Origin: Diphasiastrum complanatum
Taxonomy: Eukaryota; Streptophyta; Lycopodiopsida; Lycopodiales; Lycopodiaceae
Assembly: GCA_029204225.1 (NCBI GenBank)
Contig: CM055101.1
Span: forward strand, 61,855,140 to 61,919,139
Direction: 5' to 3'
DNA length: 64,000 nucleotides
Below are positions 1 to 11,170 of the stretch, piece by piece (within the stretch, counting starts at the first letter, position 1; each line of letters starts with the position of its first letter). Both the position numbers and the translations under genes were made by a program. The notes beneath the pieces are model-generated. The model was not told where the DNA came from and made no database searches. It saw nothing but the letters and a program-made list of their open reading frames with translations.

Positions 1-104
1 AAATTGGTTGGTGTTTTTGCTATAGAATCTAAATTGGATCCATCAAGGTGCTTTCTCCATCATTTCAAAGGTTTATTAGTGTCTTTTTCCTGCATTTTCA
101 ACAG

Positions 105-334
105 AGGAGTATCTTGGGCCTCTTGGAGTATTGGGGGGTAAGTGGTGGGCCATTTCTCTCTTCTCCAATATAAATCATAAATACTTTTTCTAATTTGAAT
201 CCAGACAACAAATGTTATGCCTCCAAATGAAAGCGGCTTTCACATGGAATGACTTGGGAAGGACTTGGGCTTTTAAACTGGGAGGTAAGTGCAAAATTTG
301 ACATGGCTCTAGACTCTTCCACATGAAACCACCC
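105..334. repeat. partial copy of a Tourist-like MITE family
   Basis: This stretch resembles the complete MITE at 46906-47189: both share the ggggtaagtggtgggcc block, the aatgaaagcggctttcacatggaatga block and the tagactcttccacatgaaaccaccc end. The right end (about 322-334) is the terminal inverted repeat and is followed by TTA, the target site seen at the other copy. No matching left terminus is visible, so the copy is truncated or diverged on that side. Confidence 0.6.
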
Positions 335-337
335 TTA

Positions 338-2145
338 GATACAAAGACATTTTCTTCACCAGGGCTTTAAGTTATTGTTGAGGAATCATATACTCCAACA
401 CAATTATGTAATTAAGTTGACGTACATATGAATTTTTTTTCAAAGGTGTCTAATGAGATAGATCATTGCATAGCTAAATTAAGACATTAGTTTTGAGTAG
501 CAATCTAAATTAAAATTTGATCAAACTAACCTACTTTGTTGTGGGAAAACCAATATTTAAATTTAGTTTCATATTTACTTCTTGAAAGAGATTGATGTTT
601 GCTTAATATGCCCTGTACTCAAGTCAAGCTTGTAGCATTGGTCTCCTTTAAAGTCCATGTTAGAAAAACAGAAGACTCCAAAGAGAACGTTTCAAGGTTG
701 ATCCATTTGCCTCATTAAACTTTTTGAAATCGAGCACTCCAAGCAATTATCAACTTTTTGATGAATTTGATCACAATTGATGGATGCCTTTTTTGAAGAA
801 AATATAATTAGTTTGCAAAATCTCAAAGATACATCATTATTGAAAGAACATCATTGACCTTTTGAGTTGGGAGTGCCAACAACAATTGTTAAACTTTTAA
901 ATCTTTCACAAAATAATGCGTTTTTGCAACTTTTGCAAAGTAAGCTTTATTTGGACTTAAATGATGTTTCAATTTTTATTGTGGCAGTCTTACAAAGTTT
1001 GTAGTTTTTCTATACATTTTTCTTTGATAATTTAGAGATTGACTCATAATAAAACATGATTTGGACAAAATTAGGTAAGTTCAATAATCCAAAATAATGT
1101 TGCAATCCTAAAACAAATGTCATTGCATTTATTATTGCTTTGGATTGAATATTCATTTGTGCCACACTGGCGTACTATTATTCTTCCATACTATTGTTTG
1201 TGCCATATTAGCATACTATTATTGCTCCATATTATCAAGTTGATAATATCTATCTTTTTATCTATGGTCTATTACATTCTATCTATACAAGAAAAGTTAG
1301 ATGAAAACTTGAATGAGTAAATTGCTTCTTTTTTTACACCAACTGAAAAAATGTAAAATTATGTATGATGTTCATGCGATGATCAACCTTTTGTTGTACC
1401 TCTTCAGCTAAGATTGTTTTCAAGATTTTATTCGTAGACTCTCCCTATCCATTGGCTTGGAGATAGTTAGGTATATAAGTTTTACGCATTATAAGACACA
1501 CTTCACATCATTTTTATATGACACGTCTCTCAATTGGAGTCTCTCAACTATCTATCCTCACTAGTCCTCTCATCAAAAACTCTTTGTCTCTCAAATCCAA
1601 ATCTTTCAAGAACTCACCCCTCAATCACAAAAGGTGTCAAGTAAACAACATATCTGGTACAAGTAGGACATTCACAATGCAAAAATGCTTAAGCCTGCCT
1701 ACAACAAGTCATGTAGAATGTATGTTCTACAAATTCATACAGTAAGTTGTAAAAGGGCAATACTATGGCTCATAGTAGGAAAGACATCAGTGGAAAAAGG
1801 TCCAAAACATGCCCAACGAAGAAAGATAAGAAGCACTAAAAACTAAATAACCAATTGAAGTGGCAAAATGCCCTAAAATGGGGATCTCCATGAAGTAGAT
1901 TCATAAATTGTAGGTGCATGTGAAGCACCTTATAGTAAAAAGAACACCGAGGCCAAAATAGACATAACACAAAGACTCAACGTACTGCAGGAAACATAGT
2001 GAATTAGAATCACCATAAAAGAAGACAGAAAAGGTATGAAAGTCAAAGTTTTTGAAAATTGCCAAAATCGGGACTTACGTAGTCCTATCTTATGGTGCAC
2101 ATCAACAACAAAATTCCAAAAGTCTGAATAAACAATTTTAATATA
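338..2145. other. AT-rich intergenic sequence, no gene seen
   Basis: Only short AT-driven reading frames occur on either strand. No splice-flanked coding block, RNA gene or transposon domain could be recognised. Confidence 0.6.
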
Positions 2146-2150
2146 TAATT

Positions 2151-2417
2151 GGTAGGTGGCTGCCAGTCGTTAATTCGGCTGCCACCTACCACTAGTCGAA
2201 AAGGGAGGAGCGTATTCCTTACATATTCCTCACCATGACTGACATGACAGTCATGGTGAAGAGCTGATCCAAGGGTGAAAAGGTGGGATGTCATCCCACC
2301 CACCAAGATGCATCCCACCCTCCGCAACCTTGGATGCATTGGAGCCCATCACTGTCATGTGAGTTGCGGGGAGGAATATGCTGCTCTCCATACACTTTTT
2401 TGCACTAAAAGTGTATG

Positions 2418-2420
<3 letters not shown>
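2151..2420. repeat. hairpin-rich foldback segment
   Basis: Several inverted repeats sit next to each other: 2151-2190 (GGTAGGTGGC arms closing as GCCACCTACC, one mismatch), about 2232-2255 (CCATGACTG / CAGTCATGG), about 2280-2300 (GGTGGGATG / CATCCCACC) and about 2388-2420 (TCCATACACTTTT / AAAAGTGTATGGA). The block containing catgactgtcatg and gaggaatatg also recurs in opposite orientation at roughly 2220-2250 and 2345-2385. It looks like a foldback or MITE-type element ending at the microsatellite. Confidence 0.5.

Positions 2421-2514
<94 letters not shown>
2421..2514. repeat. compound (CT)n(CA)n microsatellite
   Basis: About 26 CT units run directly into about 21 CA units. The long Ser-Leu and Cys-Val or Arg-Glu reading frames across it are translation artefacts. 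Confidence 0.95.
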
Positions 2515-2516
<2 letters not shown>

Positions 2517-2519
2517 AAA

Positions 2520-3301
2520 AGCAGCTAATTGGCAAACAAATGTTATTAGCTTACTAGGCTTACTATTTGCCACCGCTCATCCCACATGAAGTATGAAAGG
2601 CTTACATAATGCATGGTTTTAGCACTATTGGTATGATCCAATGGGGTTGCCTCAGTTGGTTATCTTGGTATGCAAAGTTTCTTTGGTCCTAGTTTCAAGC
2701 CCCCCTTGGAAACCAAGATGCAATATTGTCAGTCCAGCCATCACATATTCTCCAAGGAATGTCAATGAAACTCATTTCTCTTCTAAACTAGAATTTGAAT
2801 TCTAAGATACTTCTACAAGTATAAACTGCTCAACCTCTACCAACCTGTTGCTTGGAAAAATTGAGCAAGTGGCAAAATCCCTCTTGCTTAAGAATCCAAG
2901 AATATTGTTGTAGGGATAAATTATGATACACGGCAAATACAGAACCTTCATTGAAGCACTACCTTCACACCATGTAGGTATGTGGAATCTAGAAACTTGA
3001 ATACTTAAACATTGAGAGAACATCCACAAAGGTCAACATTGATGTAGAAGCCCATACCTTGGATGGATCTTGAATGTTGAGAAGCTTTATATTATTGCAT
3101 GTCTCCAGCTGAATTGTGCAATTTTAAGGACTGATTTGAATAAAAAGGACTATAATGATCATAAAAGAGAGTAAGAGTTGGACAAACTTCAATTGGAATC
3201 CAATTTGACTTCTTAGCCTAAATGCTCATCTCCCTCTGTAAGGGACAAATTTCAATCGAGATCCAATTTGAGTTCTTAGCCTGAATGCTCATTGCCCTGT
3301 G
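2520..3301. other. intergenic, downstream of the mTERF gene
   Basis: No coding block recognised. The part nearest 3301 probably contains the 3' untranslated region of the minus-strand mTERF gene. The phrase caatyggaatccaatttga occurs twice (about 3189 and 3252), a small direct repeat. Confidence 0.4.
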
Positions 3302-5083
3302 TCAGATCACCCTCCGGCTATTCTTCACCTGGTTCATCAATGTCTGACCACATGCCTCGCCTGCTTCATCACTCTCCGACCATTCCTCGCCTTCCGTTGC
3401 TCTCTCATCTTCATCATCGGCATCTCTTTCATTGCCATCCTCCTCACTTGCAAGAAATTTATCTGCATCTACCTTAGCTTTGGGTTTTTCTCCCTGGTCT
3501 TGCAAAGACTGATCTTTATTCTGAAATGGATTTTCCAAAACAAACGATAACTCTGCTCTCTCCACAAGCGGATTTTCAATATAACTTAAATCAAGTCTTT
3601 CTTGGAACTTTGCATCACTGCAATTAAGGAGCCAAGAAAGACTACATTTTATTCCTTTCTGTCTGATCTGTTTATAACGAGGCTGTATTCTATTCTCGAG
3701 ATTGTAAGTGAAGTAGGCAGGAAAATCTATCAGATCCTGCAATGGCCTTTTCATTTCTTCCTTAAAAAATTTCAAACTAGGACTCAAAGCATCTTCTATG
3801 CTAAGAGCAAGGATCTGGGGACAGCGAGTCACCATTTTTGCTATCTCATTTTCGTTCAAGCCACCTATTTTTATAAGGAAATTCACTCTTTCCATTGCCA
3901 TCCCTTCATTGATCAGGATTATCTGCGGAAGTTTTTCAACGATTCTAGCTACATCTTCTGGTTCAACATGAAGCTGTTTGGTCAGCCAGATAGACTTTCC
4001 AGCCAGCTTTTGCTCTACATTAAGTGCAAAAATATCAGGGAACTGAGTAATGACCGCAGGCAAAGCTTGCTCTCTCACACCCGCTCTAGTAAGAGTGGCA
4101 ATCGCAGGCCTAATCTTATCATCCAATCCCAAACCTAGCAAGTAAGGATGTTTTTCCAGAATTTTCGCCACAGCTTCCTTTGGCAGCCCTAAGCTGCTAA
4201 TAAATTCCACTTTTGGCTTGATATTGTTCCCAACCCTCATGCCTAGAATTTGTGGAAATTCTATCAGCATTGGAGCAACCTCTCTGATTCCAACGCCAAT
4301 ACTGACAAGGTAAGCCACAGAAGTGCTCATGGTGCCCTCAAGCCTAAATCCTAGCACGTCAGGGTTTTTCAAAAGCACTTTGGAAATATCATTTCTGTCG
4401 ATTCCAAACCCTTCCAAGTACGACACTACTGGCTGAAGATCTACCACAACACTTGTATGTAGGACCATGGGGTATTTCCGGAGAAAAATAGGCAGGATTT
4501 CAGAAGTGAACCCTAGCTTTTCCAGATAGTCTATCACAGGAACCATGTTCTTCTTCACACTGCAACAAATCATGAGTGGATACTCGTTGATGTGCTCCTT
4601 CTCGAGTCCTAGCTTGCTTAGGAAATCCAGGCGCTCCTTCACAATAGCGACGCTGGTTGGAAGATCCAAGGACTCGATCTCCCTTGTGTCGAATCCCTCT
4701 GCTTTAAGAAAATTAATAACTTCATCCCGTGCAGTGTTCTGAGCTTTGTTATCTTGCACTCCTCCCCAAGTTATGGATGGCCGCAAGGATGATGATGCTT
4801 CTGTGGATGCTGCTCTTGAGAGTGTAAAACGCTTTGATTTGACAACCTGACTTAGCTCCTTTGCAACCTGAACTAGCTCATATCTGACAACACTGATGCG
4901 CTGGGCGTGGGAAGCTGAGGGTTGAGCTTCATGCCAGATGCTCAGCCCTATTGGCAGTGGCATTCTCAGCTGAATCATTGTCATGTGCGAAGGAACAGCT
5001 ACAGATCTTGCAATTCTGTTTTGGGTATGCAAGCAGGTGTTGAAATTGTTGAGCACTGCCACTGGGGCATCCCGTGGTATCAT
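3302..5083 (-). CDS. RUG2: mTERF-family protein, RUG2/BSM (mTERF4)-like, plastid/mitochondrial
   Basis: Single-exon gene of 593 codons. mTERF proteins are helical-repeat nucleic-acid binders of organelles; from memory this one follows Arabidopsis RUG2/BSM (maize mTERF4), linked to plastid RNA splicing and expression, over nearly its whole length, including the segments CSVKKNMVPV, LEGTMSTSVAYL, FKEEMKRPLQDL and GIKCSLSWLLNCSD. About nine mTERF repeats are visible, each marked by a P-x-[VI]-[LF] turn (YPMVL, NPDVLG, FPQILG, HPYLLG, FPDIF, LPQII, CPQILA, FPAYF). The N-terminus is rich in Ser, Arg and hydroxylated residues, as in a transit peptide, and the C-terminus is a long Glu/Asp tail. The start is the first in-frame ATG (5081-5083); six codons upstream lies a TTG and then a TGA, so the frame cannot extend much further. 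Intact, with no frameshift. The family is sure; the exact orthologue is likely. Confidence 0.9.
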   Translation of the reverse strand: MIPRDAPVAVLNNFNTCLHTQNRIARSVAVPSHMTMIQLRMPLPIGLSIWHEAQPSASHAQRISVVRYELVQVAKELSQVVKSKRFTLSRAASTEASSSLRPSITWGGVQDNKAQNTARDEVINFLKAEGFDTREIESLDLPTSVAIVKERLDFLSKLGLEKEHINEYPLMICCSVKKNMVPVIDYLEKLGFTSEILPIFLRKYPMVLHTSVVVDLQPVVSYLEGFGIDRNDISKVLLKNPDVLGFRLEGTMSTSVAYLVSIGVGIREVAPMLIEFPQILGMRVGNNIKPKVEFISSLGLPKEAVAKILEKHPYLLGLGLDDKIRPAIATLTRAGVREQALPAVITQFPDIFALNVEQKLAGKSIWLTKQLHVEPEDVARIVEKLPQIILINEGMAMERVNFLIKIGGLNENEIAKMVTRCPQILALSIEDALSPSLKFFKEEMKRPLQDLIDFPAYFTYNLENRIQPRYKQIRQKGIKCSLSWLLNCSDAKFQERLDLSYIENPLVERAELSFVLENPFQNKDQSLQDQGEKPKAKVDADKFLASEEDGNERDADDEDERATEGEEWSESDEAGEACGQTLMNQVKNSRRVI

Positions 5084-5340
5084 GGAATGGATGGATGCCA
5101 AAACTGTTCAACAGCCTAACAAAGAAAGTGCGAGCAGGCTGGAGCTGGAGCTGGAGCTGGAGCTAGAGATGGAGCATTAGTTACGAAAATCGTCATCCCA
5201 TCAAAGCAAAGCAAAGCAAAAGATGAGAAATGAAATGCAAGTGAATGAAAGCGAGGCCAAAAGTAAAAATGAGGAATGCAAACACACAGATTTGCAAAAG
5301 AAAAAAGGTTTGCATTCTGAGGTAGAATCATAGTGTTATT
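5084..5340 (-). promoter_or_regulatory. probable 5' leader/promoter of the mTERF gene with short tandem repeats
   Basis: Upstream of the mTERF ATG lies a hexamer array (GGAGCT, about six units, 5138-5175) and a CAAAG pentamer array (5202-5221). An out-of-frame ATG at 5109-5111 precedes the main start and opens a 60-codon frame overlapping the gene, so it could act as an upstream ORF if transcription starts above it. No TATA box was assigned. Confidence 0.35.
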
Positions 5341-6570
5341 TTGATATGATTGTTGTTAAATGTTTATGAGGTGACAACACAATCACACTCTCTATTCACA
5401 AAAGTATATATACTTGGATTTTTTTTTTTCAATTACAGATATTTTAGTGGCTTGAGAAAATTTCAAAGGGTGAAGGAGAAAGGTAGAGATTAGTCTTCAC
5501 TCGTTCTATGAAAATTGCAAAAAAAACAATATAGCAATATATAGGGAGAAACAAGCCTGCAGTGCTAGCAATAATAGTTATTATTTGATTGAAGTTGGAC
5601 CACGTTATTCAAATCAAGACGTACGATCGTGGCAAATGGATTTGACGAGAAAGACACAAGACTGCTTCATACACATGCATCGTAAGAAAGTGTAGTTGAA
5701 TTATGTCTTGGATCTCCAAGTTCCCTTACGTCCCTGTCCAATTTTTTTTCTTTGCATAACATTGTTGCATCTAATCTGTTGGCAAATTCTTTCATTTTGC
5801 GAGTGACACAATTTTTTCTTGTGTTTCTCTAACTCAGATCATAACTTCTATTCCTACCAAATGGACATGATCTTAAGCTTCTCATGTTAGAAAATGGTTC
5901 ACAAAATCAATGCTAAATGATATCACATTTCAACAATTATATGTAAAGTCATAATCAACCAAGCATAGACTACTACTTTTCCTCAAGTTCTGGGTAAGAT
6001 ACAAAACATTATTAATGGACAAAAGCATGATGTAATTTTTTGAAATTTTAACATCTTTTCAAAAAGTCAACTACAACTATGTTGAAAAAATATATACAAT
6101 CATATGTAGAATATTAACAACCAAGCAAATTCCTAAATAGTTTTGTTGAAGATCTTGGCTCAATATTTTTTATGAAGAAATCTTACTGCTTTTGTTCCTT
6201 CCTCAACCTAATACATGTCATACTATAACACCACAACATTCAAAACCAACGATATTGAAATAAAGAACATGCAATACTCAACGATATACATTACTTCAAC
6301 TTACCAAACCTACACACAATATTCAAATTTCGATATCACAAATATATTTCATGATCAGACTTTTTTGCTACTAGTTATGATATTGTAATGTCTTGCAACT
6401 TTAAAAATTAAAACAAACTAAATATCAAATTTCTTATTATAGAATACAAACATATGAAATAGCATAGTTATATCTCAAAATCAAAATATAAATCCATTGC
6501 ACAAAATGATTTTGAACACATTTATAAATTGTCCTTTTGTCAATCAAACCAGATTCAAATTATTTTTCAT
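5341..6570. other. AT-rich intergenic, nothing recognised
   Basis: Very AT-rich sequence with no coding block, RNA gene or mobile-element domain that I can support. Confidence 0.55.
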
Positions 6571-6685
6571 ATGTAGTTGTACTCTTCCAAGTTTCATACT
6601 TTGCATAGATTTGACCCAAAAATAAACCACCTCTTGTATTGGAATGCACGCCATATACTTATATTATACTTGAATTTCCTGATCC

Positions 6686-7065
6686 TTGGACGTGGATCAA
6701 GATTTGGAGGCATATACAAGCTTGATCCAAGAGAGAGTTGTGATATTGCTTTTGAGACAAAGCTTTCCAAGGAGGAATTATGGCATAGGAGGTTGGGACA
6801 TCCCAACTACAAATCCATGCTTTCTATGTGCAAAGAAGCCAAGGCTATTGGCTTACCAAAGAATCTTTCCAAGGAGATCAAGCAACGTGAGGCTTGTGCT
6901 ATTGCAAAATCACACAAGAAAGCATATCAGGGAGGAGCCACTTGCTTTGTGACTTTTATTGATGATTTCACAAGATATACATGGCTATATCTTCTCTCTT
7001 CTATGTTGGATTTCTATGCTCATGACCAAATCCATTCGGTAATGAGCATCCTAAAATTTTTTTGA
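6686..7065 (+). pseudogene. Ty1/copia pol fragment (GAG-pre-integrase plus start of integrase)
   Basis: The translation carries the copia GAG-pre-integrase signature ELWHRRLGHPNYKS and then the integrase-core block CFVTFIDDFTRYTWLYLL. The stretch that normally joins them, with the second zinc-binding Cys pair and the first catalytic Asp, is missing after SHKKAYQ, so there is an internal deletion of a few tens of codons. After YLL the reading frame diverges from copia and stops at 7063-7065, beside a T-run. A dead fragment, not a functional gene. Confidence 0.75.
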
Positions 7066-7066
7066 C

Positions 7067-7222
7067 TCAACCGACAAATCTATCTCAACCAACAAATCTA
7101 ACTCTGAGGTAGCCGACAAAACTGAGGCAGCTGACAAATCTAAGACAACCGACAAATCTAAGACAGCCAACAAAACTGAGACAGTCGACAAATCAAAATC
7201 AGCTGACAAATCGGACTAGGCC
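7067..7222 (+). repeat. 15-bp minisatellite encoding a degenerate pentapeptide repeat
   Basis: About ten tandem units of roughly 15 bp around the core gacaaatctaagaca. In the frame starting at 7067 it is open for about 51 codons and reads as repeats of [AT]-D-K-[ST]-x, for example ADKTE, ADKSK, TDKSK, VDKSK, ending with a TAG. That frame is offset by one from the copia fragment just upstream, with the T-run at 7057-7063 between them, so it may once have been its low-complexity continuation. It could also be an unrelated minisatellite. Confidence 0.65.
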
Positions 7223-7229
7223 GAACAAT

Positions 7230-8079
<850 letters not shown>

Positions 8080-8093
8080 TGGTTATCAGAGAC
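8080..8093 (+). other. PBS-like site (initiator tRNA-Met)
   Basis: tggttatcagaga matches the copia primer-binding consensus TGGTATCAGAGC with one inserted T and a C-to-A change. It follows an LTR-like CA end. The element body to the right stops within 300 bp at gypsy sequence. Confidence 0.45.
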
Positions 8094-8375
8094 AGAGGAT
8101 CGCGTGGCTGTCCAAGACGCCTACTGCTTCGCAATCCTTCTGTTACAGCAGTCACAGACTCCTACTCCGATAACCCAAAAGGATAACAAGCTTTTGATTC
8201 CATTTCCTAGTCAATCCACGTTTCTGAAATCGCAGTTACTATTGTGTTCATTATTTTTCTTATTGTTGGTAGAGGCATCGTTTTACATCGTAATCGCCTC
8301 TCGTGTTCTGCTTCTGTCATGTCCGCTGCAATCGTAATCAATCGTAGACCAAGCATTTCACATCATACACCAACA

Positions 8376-8384
8376 CTTCCCCCC
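8376..8384 (-). other. polypurine tract and 3' LTR junction of the gypsy element
   Basis: On the minus strand GGGGGGAAG is followed directly by TGTTGG, the expected start of a 3' LTR running leftwards from 8375. The far end of that LTR is not resolved. Confidence 0.5.
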
Positions 8385-8401
8385 TTATTCAAGTTATGTC
8401 C

Positions 8402-9075
8402 TCAGAACTTAAAACTGGGGAAGTTCCTCCTTAAGCTTCCTTCATGTTCCCAGGAATCATCATCGTTTGTACATCCCTTCCAATGAACCAGATGCTTGGT
8501 AACTATACGATTTCTCAATCGTTTAGTTCTTGTATCCAAGATCTTTTTGGGTTCAAGTCGAGGTACACCCAATGATTCATCCAACAGGTCCAATTGATCT
8601 CCAGATCCAAGATGCTCTCCTTCACGTAGACTCTTCTTGAGTCGGCTTACGTGAAAAACCGGATGCACTTGTGATCCTTCCAAGAGTTCCAATTGGTAAG
8701 CTAAGTATCCGATTTTTTTTAAGATCTGATACAGTCCTCTATATCTAGGGGACAATTTATAATGCTTGTCGGTACACATTACACTAGAATCCTTCGAGAT
8801 TCTCAAGTATACCCAATCCCCCACTTGAAAGTCTCTCGGTGATCTTTTCATATTTGCATAATGTCAGTCCCTATCCTGGGCACACTGGACATTTTCATGT
8901 GCAATCCGTAGCATTTCCTACATATCATGTAGGAAATCCGCTACGTTCTAAAACTCGTTAGAGTCTCTATTGCAATGGGTGGCCTAGGCTCAAATCCGTA
9001 CATAAGCATAAACGGGCTATAACTGGTAGCCGAATGCTTACTACTGTTATAGGCAAACTCGATCAATGAAAGATA
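8402..9075 (-). pseudogene. Ty3/gypsy chromovirus pol fragment: integrase C-terminus plus chromodomain
   Basis: The best block, 8402-8851, shows the gypsy integrase C-terminal pattern FQVGDWVYL, KLSPRYRGLYQI and HPVFHVSRLK, followed by a chromodomain-like segment ILDTRTKRLRN, LVHWKG and DDDSWE. Chromodomains of this class target integration to particular chromatin. Upstream on the minus strand (8852-9075) the integrase core continues as recognisable but stop-ridden sequence (DFLHDM, MLRIAHENVQ, DRD.HYANMKRSPRDF), so the copy is dead. Reverse transcriptase and gag are absent. Confidence 0.85.
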
Positions 9076-9079
9076 ATGA

Positions 9080-9690
9080 CATTAGAGTCGAGGGCCTCAT
9101 CATTGATGTCGATTGAATTTCCGTGTCATCACTACCTGGTGATGTCGGACGGATTTCCGTGTCCCCCGTCACCGGAACATCATCTTTGTCCATTGGAAGT
9201 GAAACTGAAAAATTAAAAAATTTCATTCAGTTTAATTTCATTACGGGTATGATTATTGTTAATAAGACAATGTCCAAAAAACACAATTTTTTAAAAGACC
9301 TATGTGCTTATTAAATTATACCAATAAATCTTGCAATTTTGAATTAAGCAACGGAAAATGGAATATAACCATATAATGCCATCAAAAACTAATTAACTTA
9401 GTTACACAAGCCATTATATTCCCTCTAAAGGTGTACTATAATTGCATTTATGTAGTCTAAAAATGACTAAAATGCATATGGAAAACAAAGAAAAAAGAAG
9501 CCAAAAAAAGCCCATTGATTAACCTCTAGCCAATCCCCCCCCCCCCCCCCCCCCCTTTTTACCTACCTTGCACAACACCCACTCAAGTTTTCTAAAAAGA
9601 AAACTTGAGTTGCTTTGCCATGTGTCGCCCCTTCTCCCCTCCCCCAATTCTTCCCTCTAAAAAAAAGACCTCTACCTCGGGCCAGAATAC
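9080..9690. other. spacer with a 21-nt poly-C tract
   Basis: No gene seen. A run of 21 C lies at 9535-9555. The phrase ggatttccgtgtc/gaatttccgtgtc is repeated near 9113 and 9150. Confidence 0.6.
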
Positions 9691-10575
9691 TGTTGGAGTT
9701 TAATCTAACTCCTACTCATCCCAACTGTTGAAAATCGTCACTTCTCACTTGTCATTTTTTTATTGTAAATAAAGATCAATCATGAGAACAATGTTCATGA
9801 TCTGATTTCACACGTGTGAAAGAAAGTACTTTTCATACTTGTAAATATCTATTTTGATTTTGTATCAATCAAGTTAAGTGTGAACATGATATGACTAGTT
9901 TTTAGTCAAGTTGACTAGTCACCTAAAAATTAGCTTTTCCTTGCATGTGCATGAGTAAATGCTCCCACATGACAAGTGGATGTTCACACGTGTGTATAGA
10001 GTTCTAGAAGATAAGAGTTGACCATTTTCCTTAGATCCTATTTTGTAGGGAACATTCCTATATTCTAGGAGACTAGCTAGCTCTTTGGATTTTAGCCATA
10101 TTCTAGAAGGTCAACTTTGGATAAGGATCAAGGATGGATCAAATGGATAGATCTGAGTGATGTGGCACTCTTCACACGTGTGAAGACCTGCTGGACTGTA
10201 CCAGACTCGTGGACGTACTTGATCCATAAAAGGATCATCATTTTGCTAATGAGATTGATGAGACTTTTGCATTCTACACTTTTGTGAGATTTCTGGTCAA
10301 TAGAATTGTGACTTTTATGAATGATTGCTATCAAGAGCCAAAGTACTTGTTGTTTCAGGTGCAGGCTATACAGAGTGGACAGTACTCCACACGTGTGAGG
10401 CCGCTCTCACTAGTTTTTGAAGTTTTGATCCATTGCTCTTGCTTAAATCTAAGTGTAGTGAATCTAGATCAAGATCTAAAGTGTAGAACTTGATAGATCC
10501 ATTGATTAGGCAACCAATAACTCTCTATGATTGTTAAGTACAATCATTAATGTCCTTTAAACTGAAATTTTATCA
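9691..10575 (+). repeat. 5' LTR of copia element C
   Basis: Starts TGTTGGAG and ends TTATCA, directly before a perfect PBS, giving about 885 bp. It carries four copies of the palindrome CACACGTGTG (cores near 9809, 9985, 10172 and 10388). The left boundary is inferred from the TG start and typical size; no second LTR copy is in the window to confirm it. Confidence 0.6.
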
Positions 10576-10587
10576 TGGTATCAGAGC
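10576..10587 (+). other. primer-binding site of copia element C
   Basis: TGGTATCAGAGC is a perfect match to the initiator tRNA-Met 3' end complement used by plant copia elements. Confidence 0.9.
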
Positions 10588-11170
10588 TAAGTATGAGAGT
10601 GATCATTTGAATCATAAAACTTACAAAGATCATTGGCAAAATTTGTTTTTTGGTCAATACTAGTGAGGGCGAGTTCATCTAGAGTGATAGCTTGTTTTTA
10701 TTTGGATCAAATCAACTTGGAGTCTGTGTATGTACTTTTCACACGTGTGAAACCATACAACAACTTTCATTTCAAGTTACTTTGTGTTTTTTGGTCCTAT
10801 AATCTCAATTCCAGTCCAAATTTAGTGCTTTTTGAAGCATAGTATTGATCTAGATTCAATCTAGCTAATTCCTATGACCAAATAGAGTTTTGGATCATTG
10901 AAGCATTTCTTTTTGGAGTTTAAGATTAGATCTAAGAGGCTGATTTGTTCAGATCCTTAGTTGAAGTGAAACCTCTAAGAAAAGTGTAAAGCAAAAAATT
11001 TTGTGAGAGTGAAAGCTAGGAATTTTTGTCAAGATCTAGTTGTGTATCATTCAAGCTTGTGTGCTAGTTTGATAAAGACAAGGCTATATGCAATCTTGTG
11101 AGCTTTAGGCCTTTCATAGATCTTTAAAATTCAGAAATCTTTGTGATTTTAGAAGAGCATTCATTCTACA

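Noticed and set aside
3602-4138. 178-codon plus-strand frame
   Set aside because: Antisense shadow of the mTERF gene, with no domain.
5084-5101. mTERF start at a TTG (5101)
   Set aside because: Plant nuclear genes start at ATG. The first in-frame ATG is 5081-5083 and a TGA lies just upstream of the TTG.
10576-10587. tRNA gene signal (tggtatcagagc), also at 49356, 20300, 39967
   Set aside because: These are retrotransposon primer-binding sites complementary to initiator tRNA-Met. No cloverleaf surrounds them.
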